Notes under the pieces: model-generated
Database searches by the model: none
What the model was told of the DNA's origin: nothing
Seen by the model: only the letters and a program-made list of their open reading frames with translations
Program-made: the position numbers and the translations under genes
Origin: JAAYGT01 sp050252075
GTDB taxonomy: Bacteria > Pseudomonadota > Gammaproteobacteria > Burkholderiales > Burkholderiaceae_B
Direction: 5' to 3'
Assembly: GCA_050252075.1 (NCBI GenBank)
Contig: JBFWLP010000107.1
Location: forward strand, 1 to 10,671
Length of the DNA: 10,671 nt
In this document: positions 1 through 6,989 of the stretch, one piece after another
Numbering within the stretch: position 1 is the first letter of the stretch
Layout: every line of letters begins with the position of its first letter

Positions 1-1198
1 GCCGTGCATCTATCTGGTGGACTCCGGGGGGGCCAACCTGCCCAACCAGGACGAAGTGTTTCCCGACCGCGACCATTTCGGACGCATTTTCTACAACCAG
101 GCCACCATGTCGGCCCAAGGCATTGCACAGATCGCGGTGGTCATGGGGTCGTGCACCGCCGGCGGCGCCTATGTGCCGGCCATGAGCGATGAATCCATCA
201 TCGTCAAGAACCAGGGCACCATCTTTTTGGGCGGCCCGCCGCTGGTGAAGGCGGCCACCGGCGAAGAGGTCACCGCCGAAGACCTGGGCGGCGGCGATGT
301 GCACACCCGGCTCTCGGGCGTAGCCGACCATCTGGCCAACAACGATCTGCACGCGCTCAGTCTGGCCCGCAACGCCGTCGCACGGCTGAACCGCACCAAG
401 CCCGTGCAGCTGCACCGCCAGTCGTATGCCGAGCCCCGCTTCGATCCGGCCGAACTGAACGGCATCATTCCGGCCGACACCCGCAAGCCTTACGACGTGC
501 GCGAAGTGATCGCCCGCATTGTCGACGGCTCCGATTTCGATGAGTTCAAGGCACGCTTCGGCACCACGCTGGTCACCGGCTTTGCCCACATACACGGCAT
601 GCCTGTAGGCATCGTGGCCAACAACGGCATTCTGTTTTCCGAAGCCGCCCAGAAAGGCACGCACTTCATCGAACTGTGCTGCCAGCGCAAGATTCCCCTG
701 GTATTCCTGCAGAACATCACCGGCTTCATGGTGGGCCGCAAATACGAAAACGAAGGCATTGCGCGGCATGGCGCCAAGATGGTGACGGCCGTCTCCACGG
801 CAGCCGTGCCCAAGTTCACCGTGATCATCGGCGGCTCGTTCGGCGCCGGCAACTACGGCATGTGCGGCCGCGCCTTTAATCCGCGACTGCTGTTCATGTG
901 GCCCAACGCCCGCATTTCCGTCATGGGCGGCGAACAAGCCGCCAGCGTCCTGGCCACCGTACGCCGTGACGGCATCGAAGCGAAAGGCGGCCACTGGAGC
1001 GCCGACGACGAGGAAGCCTTCAAGGCCCCCATTCGCGCCCAGTACGACACCGAAGGCCACCCCTATTACGCCACGGCCCGGCTCTGGGACGACGGCATCA
1101 TCATGCCGTCGGACACCCGGCGCGTGCTGGCGCTGGGCCTGTCGGCCGCCCTGAATGCCCCGATCGATGACACACGCTTTGGCGTGTTCCGCATGTAA
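1..1198 (+). CDS. mccB: 3-methylcrotonyl-CoA carboxylase, beta (carboxyltransferase) subunit, 5'-truncated by window edge
   Basis: This subunit transfers the carboxyl group from carboxybiotin to 3-methylcrotonyl-CoA, giving 3-methylglutaconyl-CoA in cytoplasmic leucine/isovalerate breakdown. The frame is open from the left edge (first full codon at position 2) to TAA at 1196-1198, giving 399 visible residues. The family is usually about 535 residues, so roughly the first 135 lie outside. Diagnostic carboxyltransferase segments are present: a glycine-rich GSCTAGGAYVPAMSDE stretch, FLGGPPLVKAATGEEV, QNITGFMVG, and FGAGNYGMCGRAFNPR followed by MGGEQAASVLATV. The end, DTRFGVFRM, is typical of MccB/LiuB. 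The mccA start follows 13 bp after the stop, so the two are surely cotranscribed. Geranyl-CoA or propionyl-CoA carboxylase beta subunits are related alternatives. The C-terminal sequence and the partner favour the methylcrotonyl enzyme. A liuC-like hydratase does not lie between mccB and mccA. Confidence 0.93.
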   Translation, partial: PCIYLVDSGGANLPNQDEVFPDRDHFGRIFYNQATMSAQGIAQIAVVMGSCTAGGAYVPAMSDESIIVKNQGTIFLGGPPLVKAATGEEVTAEDLGGGDVHTRLSGVADHLANNDLHALSLARNAVARLNRTKPVQLHRQSYAEPRFDPAELNGIIPADTRKPYDVREVIARIVDGSDFDEFKARFGTTLVTGFAHIHGMPVGIVANNGILFSEAAQKGTHFIELCCQRKIPLVFLQNITGFMVGRKYENEGIARHGAKMVTAVSTAAVPKFTVIIGGSFGAGNYGMCGRAFNPRLLFMWPNARISVMGGEQAASVLATVRRDGIEAKGGHWSADDEEAFKAPIRAQYDTEGHPYYATARLWDDGIIMPSDTRRVLALGLSAALNAPIDDTRFGVFRM

Positions 1199-1211
1199 TC
1201 AAGGAGTTGCC

Positions 1212-3233
1212 GTGTTCACTACTTTGCTGATTGCCAACCGCGGCGAAATTGCCTGCCGCGTCGCCGCAACCGCCCGCCGCCTGGGCATACGCACCATCGC
1301 CGTGTACTCCGATGCCGATGCACAGGCACGCCATGTCGCCGCCTGCGATCAGGCCGTACACATCGGTGGGGCTGAGCCCCGGGCCAGTTATTTGAGGGCC
1401 GACGCCATCCTGGATGCCGCCCGCCGCACCGGCGCCCAGGCCGTTCACCCGGGCTATGGCTTTCTGTCGGAAAACGAAAATTTTGCGCAGGCCTGCGCCG
1501 AAGCCGGCATCACCTTTGTGGGCCCACCGGTCAGCGCCATCGCGGCCATGGGCAGCAAATCGGCGGCCAAAAGCCTCATGGAAAAAGCCGGCGTTCCGCT
1601 GGTACCCGGTTACCACGGCGATAACCAGGATCCCGATTTCCTGAAACAGCAGGCCGATGCCATCGGCTACCCGGTGCTGATCAAAGCCAGCGCCGGCGGC
1701 GGCGGCAAAGGCATGCGGGTGGTGGAGTCTGCCGGCCAGTTTCACGAGGCGCTCACCTCATGCAAGCGCGAAGCGGCGAGCAGTTTCGGCGACGACAAAG
1801 TGCTGATCGAGCGCTATCTGCGCAAACCGCGACATATTGAAATACAAGTCTTCGCCGACACCCACGGCAACGGCGTGTATCTGTTCGAACGCGACTGCTC
1901 GGTTCAACGCCGTCACCAGAAAGTCATCGAAGAAGCCCCCGCCCCGGGCATGACACCCGAACGGCGCCGTGCCATGGGAGAAGCAGCGGTTGCCGCAGCG
2001 CGCGCCGTGAACTATGTGGGCGCCGGCACAGTAGAGTTCATTGCCGAGCCCGACGGGCGCTTCTATTTCATGGAAATGAATACGCGCCTGCAGGTGGAAC
2101 ACCCCGTTACCGAAATGATTACCGGTCACGATCTGGTGGAATGGCAACTGCGCGTCGCCGCCGGCGAGCCCCTGCCGCTCACCCAAGACGAACTGACCTT
2201 CAACGGCCACGCCATCGAGGCACGCATTTATGCCGAAAACCCCGACAAAGGTTTTCTGCCCTCGATAGGCACGCTGACTACCCTGAGTTTTCCGGCGCAT
2301 GCCGCCTTTGTGAACGGCGATGTGCGCGTCGACGGCGGCGTGGGCGCCGGTGACACCATTTCCCCCTACTACGACCCCATGATCGCCAAGCTGATTGTGC
2401 GCGGCGCCGATCGCCGGCAGGCCTGCGCACGCCTGGTACAGGCACTGGGCGAAATTGAATGTGTGGGCCTGCAAACCAACATCGCTTTTTTGCGCCGTCT
2501 GGTTCAGGACGAGGCCTTCGCCAATGCCGACCTGGACACCGGACTGATCGAGCGTCGCACCCCCCAGCTCTTTCCTGCGCCCCAACCTGCGTCAACGACA
2601 ACGCAGGCCCTGGCCGTGGCCGCCCTGATGGCCCAACGCGGCCTGCTGCACTCCACAACAGCGCGCAACCGCGCCCCGGCAGATCCCTGGGCGGCGACAG
2701 ACGGCTGGCGGCTGGCCGGCCACTATCACCAGGTCTTTGAGTTTCTGGACCAGGGCACCCTGGTGCAAATCGCCGTGGAACGCGACGGCGCCTGCTGGTA
2801 TTTGTGCAGCGGCACCAACCGTCAGACCTTTGAATGGGACGCCACGGCCACGGCTCCCCATCGATACGCGGTGCGAATCCGGCTGGACGGCAACGATGCG
2901 TCTGCCGGCGTCATCAGCCGCAATGAAGACATTCACGTTTTCCTGGACGGCAATGTGTGGGTGCTGCAACACCACGACGCCGTCGAGCATGCTCAAGACG
3001 ATGCCACCGACCACGGCGGCAGCCTGACCGCGCCCATGCCCGGCAAGATCATCGCGCTCGCGGTCAAGACGGGCGACACCGTGAAAAGCGGGGACACCTT
3101 GCTGGTCATGGAGGCCATGAAAATGGAGCACACCATCTGTTCACCCGTTGACGGCGTGGTTCAGGAGATTTTCTTTGCGCAAGGTGACCAGGTTGCCGAC
3201 GGCGCGGAGCTGCTCGCCATTGCACAGGAATAG
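1212..3233 (+). CDS. mccA: 3-methylcrotonyl-CoA carboxylase, alpha subunit (biotin carboxylase + biotin carrier)
   Basis: The product is 673 aa. It carboxylates its own biotin with ATP and bicarbonate and passes the carboxyl group to MccB. The start is GTG at 1212, preceded by AAGGAG (1201-1206) with 5-nt spacing, and the protein begins VFTTLLIANRGEIACRV as this family does. An in-frame start at 1155 inside mccB is less likely. Domains in order are: N-terminal biotin carboxylase fold (about 1-110), ATP-grasp with the GGGGKG loop (residues 162-167), catalytic MEMNTRLQVEHP (E288, N290, R292, E296, matching E. coli AccC numbering from memory), biotin carboxylase C-terminal domain (about 335-445), a less conserved linker/BT-like region, and a biotinyl domain (about 600-673) with EAMKMEH. 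The biotinylated lysine should be K637. Length and layout are normal for MccA/LiuD. A hairpin 9 bp after the stop closes the operon, and no HMG-CoA lyase gene follows. Confidence 0.95.
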   Translation: MFTTLLIANRGEIACRVAATARRLGIRTIAVYSDADAQARHVAACDQAVHIGGAEPRASYLRADAILDAARRTGAQAVHPGYGFLSENENFAQACAEAGITFVGPPVSAIAAMGSKSAAKSLMEKAGVPLVPGYHGDNQDPDFLKQQADAIGYPVLIKASAGGGGKGMRVVESAGQFHEALTSCKREAASSFGDDKVLIERYLRKPRHIEIQVFADTHGNGVYLFERDCSVQRRHQKVIEEAPAPGMTPERRRAMGEAAVAAARAVNYVGAGTVEFIAEPDGRFYFMEMNTRLQVEHPVTEMITGHDLVEWQLRVAAGEPLPLTQDELTFNGHAIEARIYAENPDKGFLPSIGTLTTLSFPAHAAFVNGDVRVDGGVGAGDTISPYYDPMIAKLIVRGADRRQACARLVQALGEIECVGLQTNIAFLRRLVQDEAFANADLDTGLIERRTPQLFPAPQPASTTTQALAVAALMAQRGLLHSTTARNRAPADPWAATDGWRLAGHYHQVFEFLDQGTLVQIAVERDGACWYLCSGTNRQTFEWDATATAPHRYAVRIRLDGNDASAGVISRNEDIHVFLDGNVWVLQHHDAVEHAQDDATDHGGSLTAPMPGKIIALAVKTGDTVKSGDTLLVMEAMKMEHTICSPVDGVVQEIFFAQGDQVADGAELLAIAQE

Positions 3234-3242
3234 AATAAGCCG

Positions 3243-3263
3243 TCCGGGGGCCTAGCCCCCGGA
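3243..3263. terminator. Perfect 9-bp hairpin between convergent mccA and CoA transferase 1
   Basis: TCCGGGGGC (3243-3251), a CTA loop and GCCCCCGGA (3255-3263) form a perfect, very GC-rich stem. It begins 9 bp after the mccA stop and lies 25 bp past the end of the facing CoA transferase gene. Placement between converging genes suggests a bidirectional terminator. On the + strand no T-run follows. On the - strand the sequence after the stem is only moderately T-rich (CGGCTTATTCTATTCC). It is therefore not a textbook intrinsic terminator. It could instead act as a 3' end-stabilising stem. Confidence 0.6.
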
Positions 3264-3288
3264 GCAACGGCACAACCGGGCGATGCGG

Positions 3289-4512
3289 CTAGCCATTGCC
3301 GCGAACGGCCCCTCTTTTTTCCAGCGCATCAATCGCCTGGGCATCGTAGCCGAGATCGGCCAGAATACGGCGGGTATCTTGCCCGATGGCGGGCGTGCCG
3401 GGCCGATCCGCCGAAGGCGGGCTGCTCGTTTTGAACCCGGGACCCGCCGTGAGGACGGTGTGGTCGTCGGAGCCCAGCTCGGTAAACGGCAAGTCGAAAT
3501 CACCGTTGTCACGTGCCAGATCAAGAAACTCCTCGACCGTACGCACGCGTGCCGCCGGCACCCCTGCCGCATTCAGTTTCTCTTCCAGTTCGTAGCTCGA
3601 CCACTCTGAAAAGGCCTGGTTGAAAGCCTCCTGGACGGCATCATAGTTTCGGGAAATGACAAAACCCGCACCGGGCGAATTGAACAACTCCAGATCAAAC
3701 AACTCGGGATCGTTGTACAAGCGGCTCAAGCCCACCAGATCTGCCGTTTTACGGAATTGCGGCGGCGTGTTGGCCGCCAGCGAGATCCAGCCATCGGCAC
3801 ACTTGAACACCGACGCGGTCGGGCTGCCGCTATACCCACGGTTGCCCATACGTTTGACCGGCTTCTTGTCGGAAAGATAGTTGTTCACCAGCGGATACAT
3901 AAGTGTCAGCGCCGATTGCACCAAAGAGGCATCAATACGTTCCCCCTTGCCGTGCACTTTCTTCTGCAGGACCGCCCCCAGAATGGACATGGCCGCCAGC
4001 ATGCCGGTGGCCACATCAACCACCGGAAAACCTATTTTCATGGGCGGTGCATCGGCACCTTCGCCCTGCGTCATGTTCAGGCCGGTCAGCGACTGCACGA
4101 CGGCATCGTACCCGCCGCGCTTTGACCACTTGCCGGTCTGGCCAAAGCCCGAAATCGAGCAATACACAAGATCGGGCTTGATCTTGACCAAGGCCTCGTA
4201 ATCGAGCCCGAACTTCACCAGCGTACCGGGCGTGAAATTCTCGATGAACACGTCGGCCGACAGAATGAGGTCTTTCAGAATCTGAAGGGCCTCGGGATCC
4301 TGGATGTCCAGGGCGATGGAACGCTTGCCGGCATTCAGCGAAACAAAGTCCGTGGACTGTTTGCCGTTGTTGGTGTAACGCAGAACGTCGCCGCCCTGGG
4401 TACGTTCCACCTTGATCACGTCGGCGCCCATAGTAGCCAGATAGAACGATGCCATCGGACCGGCCATCACGTGCGACATGTCAATGACGCGTATCCCTTC
4501 AAGAGCCCTCAT
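3289..4512 (-). CDS. Family III (CaiB/BaiF) CoA transferase, copy 1
   Basis: The product is 407 aa. Family III CoA transferases move CoA from an acyl-CoA donor to a free carboxylate through an aspartyl-CoA thioester. The N-terminus LEGIRVIDMSHVMAGPMAS, the segment GADVIKVERTQGGD, FIENFTPGTL and SGFGQTGKW are family hallmarks. D166, in GFPVVDVATG, sits where the family's catalytic aspartate lies. ATG at 4512 is chosen because homology begins there and GGGGAA lies just upstream. A longer frame opening at 4569 would overlap the preceding gene. The preceding binding-protein gene ends 14 bp upstream, so the two are cotranscribed. The protein is 75% identical (304 of 404 aligned positions, hand count) to the transferase at 5714-6931, most strongly over residues 1-170 (141/170). 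The donor and acceptor acids cannot be read from the sequence. Candidates include dicarboxylates such as malate, mesaconate, itaconate or glutarate derivatives. Confidence 0.9.
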   Translation of the reverse strand: MRALEGIRVIDMSHVMAGPMASFYLATMGADVIKVERTQGGDVLRYTNNGKQSTDFVSLNAGKRSIALDIQDPEALQILKDLILSADVFIENFTPGTLVKFGLDYEALVKIKPDLVYCSISGFGQTGKWSKRGGYDAVVQSLTGLNMTQGEGADAPPMKIGFPVVDVATGMLAAMSILGAVLQKKVHGKGERIDASLVQSALTLMYPLVNNYLSDKKPVKRMGNRGYSGSPTASVFKCADGWISLAANTPPQFRKTADLVGLSRLYNDPELFDLELFNSPGAGFVISRNYDAVQEAFNQAFSEWSSYELEEKLNAAGVPAARVRTVEEFLDLARDNGDFDLPFTELGSDDHTVLTAGPGFKTSSPPSADRPGTPAIGQDTRRILADLGYDAQAIDALEKRGAVRGNG

Positions 4513-4526
4513 GCCGTTCCCCGTGC

Positions 4527-5498
4527 TTAGTCGACTTTCGCGGCCGAGGCTTTCACCACCTCGTCCCACATGGCGTACTGCTCACGCACCAGCGCCTCGG
4601 CCTGCTCGGGCGTGGAATACCGCACCGTGGCATTGGACTTGGCCAGGCGCTCTACAAACGCGGGATCGGACAAGATCTTCTTCAGTGTGGCGTTCAGCTT
4701 GTTGATGATCGCCTTGTCGGTACCCTTGGGCACCACCATCATGAACCAGGCCGTCATGGTGAAATTGGGAGCCCCGGCTTCGATCATGGTGGGCACATCG
4801 GGCAGAACGCCGATCCGGTCGGCGCTGGTGGCCGCCAAAATCCGCAGCTTGCCGGCCTCGGCCAGAGGCATGATGAGCGGCGGCGTGTCAAAGCCGATAT
4901 CAATACGGCCGGCCGCCAGATCCTGCATGGCACGCGGGCTGCCCTTGTAGGGAACATGGGTCATTTGAACGCCTGTCTGTTTTTGCAGCAGCATCATGCC
5001 CATGTGCGCCAGCGACCCGTTGCCCGGTGAGGAAAAGTTGATTTTCCCGGGATTTTCCTTGGCATAGTTCAGAATGTCGTCCAGGCTTTTGAACGGCGAT
5101 TCGGTATGGGTTGCCAGTACAAACGGCATTTCCGCCACCACGCCGACAAAATCAAAATCCTTGAACGTGTCGTACCGCATGTCATCGTACAAATGCGGAT
5201 TGATCACCACGCCGGCCGGTGTGGCCAGCATCATGGAGTAGCCGTCGGCCCCCTTGTCCTTCAGGTGCGTGAGCGCAATACTGGTTGCCTGGCCGGGTTT
5301 GTTTTCCACCACAATCGACTGGCCCAGCTCTTTGGCCATGGCATCGGCCACCAGGCGCGACATAATGTCGGTTGCCTGGCCGGCCGGAAAACCAACCACC
5401 ATCGTGATGGGTTTATTGGGGTAATCGGTTTGCGCAACGGCGCTTGTAACGCAGAACAGCGCCGCCATGACGCCCAGCCATTTTTTTGCCAATCCCAT
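4527..5498 (-). CDS. Bug/TctC-family periplasmic solute-binding protein, copy 1
   Basis: The product is 323 aa from the third of three successive ATG codons. Bug/TctC proteins bind small carboxylates in the periplasm for tripartite tricarboxylate transporters, or act as sensors. The signal peptide is clear: MGLAKK, a hydrophobic stretch, and a probable cleavage site after AVA at residue 22. The mature part carries family motifs: YPNKPITMVVGFPAGQATDI near the start, GQSIVVENKPGQ, NFSSPGNGS, HVPYKGSPRAMQDL and the late PKGTDKAI. Length is typical. No TctA or TctB membrane gene is nearby, so it is an orphan receptor that must borrow a transporter encoded elsewhere or serve signalling. It is first in an operon with the CoA transferase 14 bp downstream. 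It shares 190 of 299 mature positions (64%, hand count) with the protein at 6990-7961. The ligand is unknown. Confidence 0.92.
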   Translation of the reverse strand: MGLAKKWLGVMAALFCVTSAVAQTDYPNKPITMVVGFPAGQATDIMSRLVADAMAKELGQSIVVENKPGQATSIALTHLKDKGADGYSMMLATPAGVVINPHLYDDMRYDTFKDFDFVGVVAEMPFVLATHTESPFKSLDDILNYAKENPGKINFSSPGNGSLAHMGMMLLQKQTGVQMTHVPYKGSPRAMQDLAAGRIDIGFDTPPLIMPLAEAGKLRILAATSADRIGVLPDVPTMIEAGAPNFTMTAWFMMVVPKGTDKAIINKLNATLKKILSDPAFVERLAKSNATVRYSTPEQAEALVREQYAMWDEVVKASAAKVD

Positions 5499-5511
5499 CA
5501 TCATTCTCCTT
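5496..5511 (-). promoter_or_regulatory. Ribosome binding site with three tandem ATG codons
   Basis: Reading the - strand, AAGGAG (5506-5511) is followed by one A and then ATG ATG ATG (5504-5502, 5501-5499, 5498-5496), all in the same frame. Only the third ATG has a normal spacing (7 nt) to the Shine-Dalgarno sequence. The first has 1 nt and the second 4 nt. The start is therefore placed at 5498. The frame also runs open further upstream to 5564, but that extension would put 20 polar residues before the signal peptide. Confidence 0.75.
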
Positions 5512-5569
5512 TGCGAGTTCACCACGTACGGTTGGAACCTTGTCCCGGTTCTTTCATTTTTCATTGTTC

Positions 5570-5598
5570 ATGCTATTGATTTTTAGCTTAGCAACGAA
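5570..5598 (-). promoter_or_regulatory. Candidate sigma70 promoter of binding-protein/CoA-transferase operon 1
   Basis: On the - strand a -35-like TTCGTT (5598-5593) and a -10-like TAGCAT (5575-5570) are separated by 17 bp. This gives a leader of roughly 65 nt before the start at 5498. The matching region of operon 2 has TTGGTT, 16 bp and TAGAAT. The shared motif TTAGCTTARCAAC (5583-5595) lies in the spacer and overlaps the -35. The hexamers are imperfect, as expected for an activated promoter. Assignment rests mainly on conservation between the two copies. Confidence 0.45.
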
Positions 5599-5641
5599 AG
5601 GCCTGTTCCAGACACTCATGAACCGGGATATCAGCTATGCA
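5583..5641. repeat. Upstream control block shared with 8052-8109 (copy 1)
   Basis: TTAGCTTAGCAAC (5583-5595) and GATATCAGCTATGCA (5627-5641) recur as TTAGCTTAACAAC (8052-8064) and an identical GATATCAGCTATGCA (8095-8109). The orientation is the same. The distance between motif starts is 44 bp here and 43 bp there. The DNA between the motifs has mostly diverged apart from scattered matches such as CCAGA. Retention of motifs and spacing within diverged flanks suggests selection on a regulatory region, copied when the operon was duplicated. Confidence 0.7.
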
Positions 5642-5654
5642 GATTCAAGATAGC
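5634..5654. promoter_or_regulatory. LysR-type regulator box, perfect dyad (operon 1)
   Basis: GCTAT (5634-5638), 11 bp, then ATAGC (5650-5654) form a perfect 5-bp inverted repeat containing the T-N11-A core typical of LysR-type regulator sites. It is centred about 146 bp upstream of the binding-protein start and about 45 bp upstream of the proposed -35 element of the - strand promoter, a usual position for the recognition site of an activator. The likely regulator is the LysR-type protein encoded at 8129-9037, because its own promoter carries the related box. Binding is inferred. Confidence 0.55.
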
Positions 5655-5713
5655 ATGGAAAACCGGGGCCTTATCGCTAGCTGCTATTTCCTTCCAAGGC
5701 ACAGGCATAAGGG

Positions 5714-6931
5714 TCAGCAGCGGACCGCACCCCGCTCCTGCAAGGCCGCGATGTCGGCATCGCCAAGGCCCAGCTCCCGCAGAAGTTGCCGGGTGTCCTG
5801 GCCGATACCGGGCGTTTGGGCACGCGCCGGCGCAGCGGCATGCATGCTCTTGAACCCCAGGCCCGTTGTAACAACCTCATGATCCTCGGATCCCAGCGTT
5901 GTCCAGGGTAAATCGATATCACCGCTTTCACGTGCCCAGTCGACAAATTCCTCGACGCTGCGAACCCGCGCAACCGGCACGCCCAGGGCGCTCAACTTGT
6001 CTTCAAGCTCCTGGCTGGACCAGATAAGGAACGCCTGGTTGAAAGCTTCCTGCACGGCATCATAATTGCGCGCAATCACAAAGCCGGCATCGGGGGAATT
6101 GAACAGCTCAAGATCAAACATATCCGGGTCTTTATAGATGTGGCTCAAGCCCACCAGATCGGCCGTTTTACGTAACTGGGCCGGCGTGTTTGCCGCCAGC
6201 GAAATCCAGCCGTCGGCGCACTTGAACGCGCAAGCGGTCGGGCTGCCGCTGTAGCCCCGGTTGCCAATGCGCCTGACCGGTTTCTTGTCGGTGACATAGT
6301 TGGTAACCAGCGGGTACATCAGCATCAGTGCCGACTGCACCATCGAGGCATCGATCCATTGTCCCGTGCCTTGCTGCTTTTTCTGCAACACGGCGGCCAT
6401 GATGGCCATGGCACCCAAGGCACCGGTGGTGACATCCACCACCGGAAACCCTATCTTCATGGGAGGCGCATCGGCTCCCTCACCCTGGGTCAGGGTCATG
6501 CCGGTGAACGACTGAATCACGGCATCGTAGCCACCCCGCTTGGCCCATTTGCCGGTTTGCCCGAAACCCGAAATCGAACAATAGACAAGATCGGGCTTCA
6601 AGGCAGAAAGCGATGCGTAATCAAGCCCGAACTTCGCCAGCGTGCCGGGCGTGAAGTTTTCAATGAAGACGTCGGCGGTTTTGATAAGGTTTTTCAGTAT
6701 GTCCAGAGCTTCCGGATCATTCAGGTTCAATGAAATTGACCGTTTTCCGGCATTCAGCGAAACAAAATCGGTCGACTGCTTGCCATGATTGGTGTAGCGC
6801 AATACGTCGCCGCCTTGTGTGCGCTCGACCTTGATGACATCGGCACCCAGGCTGGCCAGATAAAAAGACGCCATGGGCCCTGAAATAACGTGCGACATAT
6901 CAATCACCCGCACGCCGTTTAATGCATTCAT
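5714..6931 (-). CDS. Family III (CaiB/BaiF) CoA transferase, copy 2
   Basis: The product is 405 aa, a paralogue of the protein at 3289-4512 with the same expected chemistry: CoA transfer to a carboxylate through an enzyme aspartyl thioester. The putative nucleophile is D166 in GFPVVDVTTG, at the same residue number as in copy 1. The N-terminal LNGVRVIDMSHVISGPMAS, VERTQGGDVLRYTN, FIENFTPGTL and GNRGYSGSPTA segments are conserved. ATG at 6929-6931 is chosen because homology begins there and GGAG lies 7 nt upstream. The frame is open to 7006, but that would overlap the upstream gene's stop. The gap to the preceding binding-protein gene is 57-58 bp, against 14 bp in copy 1. Divergence between copies concentrates in the C-terminal half (163/234 identical against 141/170 in the N-terminal part). 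The physiological acid is unknown. Confidence 0.9.
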   Translation of the reverse strand: MNALNGVRVIDMSHVISGPMASFYLASLGADVIKVERTQGGDVLRYTNHGKQSTDFVSLNAGKRSISLNLNDPEALDILKNLIKTADVFIENFTPGTLAKFGLDYASLSALKPDLVYCSISGFGQTGKWAKRGGYDAVIQSFTGMTLTQGEGADAPPMKIGFPVVDVTTGALGAMAIMAAVLQKKQQGTGQWIDASMVQSALMLMYPLVTNYVTDKKPVRRIGNRGYSGSPTACAFKCADGWISLAANTPAQLRKTADLVGLSHIYKDPDMFDLELFNSPDAGFVIARNYDAVQEAFNQAFLIWSSQELEDKLSALGVPVARVRSVEEFVDWARESGDIDLPWTTLGSEDHEVVTTGLGFKSMHAAAPARAQTPGIGQDTRQLLRELGLGDADIAALQERGAVRC

Positions 6932-6942
6932 ACTCAAACTCC

Positions 6943-6970
6943 GAAAAGAAAAACGCGGTACGTCAGCCGC
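6943..6970 (-). terminator. Possible weak intercistronic attenuator between binding protein 2 and CoA transferase 2
   Basis: In the - strand transcript GCGG (6970-6967), an 8-nt loop and CCGC (6958-6955) are followed at once by GTTTTTCTTTTC (6954-6943). The stem is only 4 bp, so termination would be partial at best. The pyrimidine tract lies just upstream of the transferase Shine-Dalgarno sequence. The equivalent gap in operon 1 is 14 bp and has no such structure. Confidence 0.25.
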
Positions 6971-6989
6971 CCGGCATATCCGCCGAACG

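Noticed and set aside
1758..2585. Long open frame (275 codons) on the - strand inside mccA, and another at 1101-1745
   Set aside because: Both lie entirely opposite a strongly conserved carboxylase gene, have no plausible ribosome binding site or recognisable domain, and are expected from GC-rich codon bias.
5627..5660. Remnant of a second, decayed LysR-type gene in front of operon 1
   Set aside because: Similarity to the region at 8095 stops at about the operator and does not continue into helix-turn-helix codons, so this is a shared control region and not a pseudogene.
5655..5713. CCTTAT (5669-5674) / ATAAGG (5707-5712) as a terminator of operon 2
   Set aside because: The 6-bp AT-rich stem has a 32-nt loop and no T-run follows. 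No convincing terminator for operon 2 was found.
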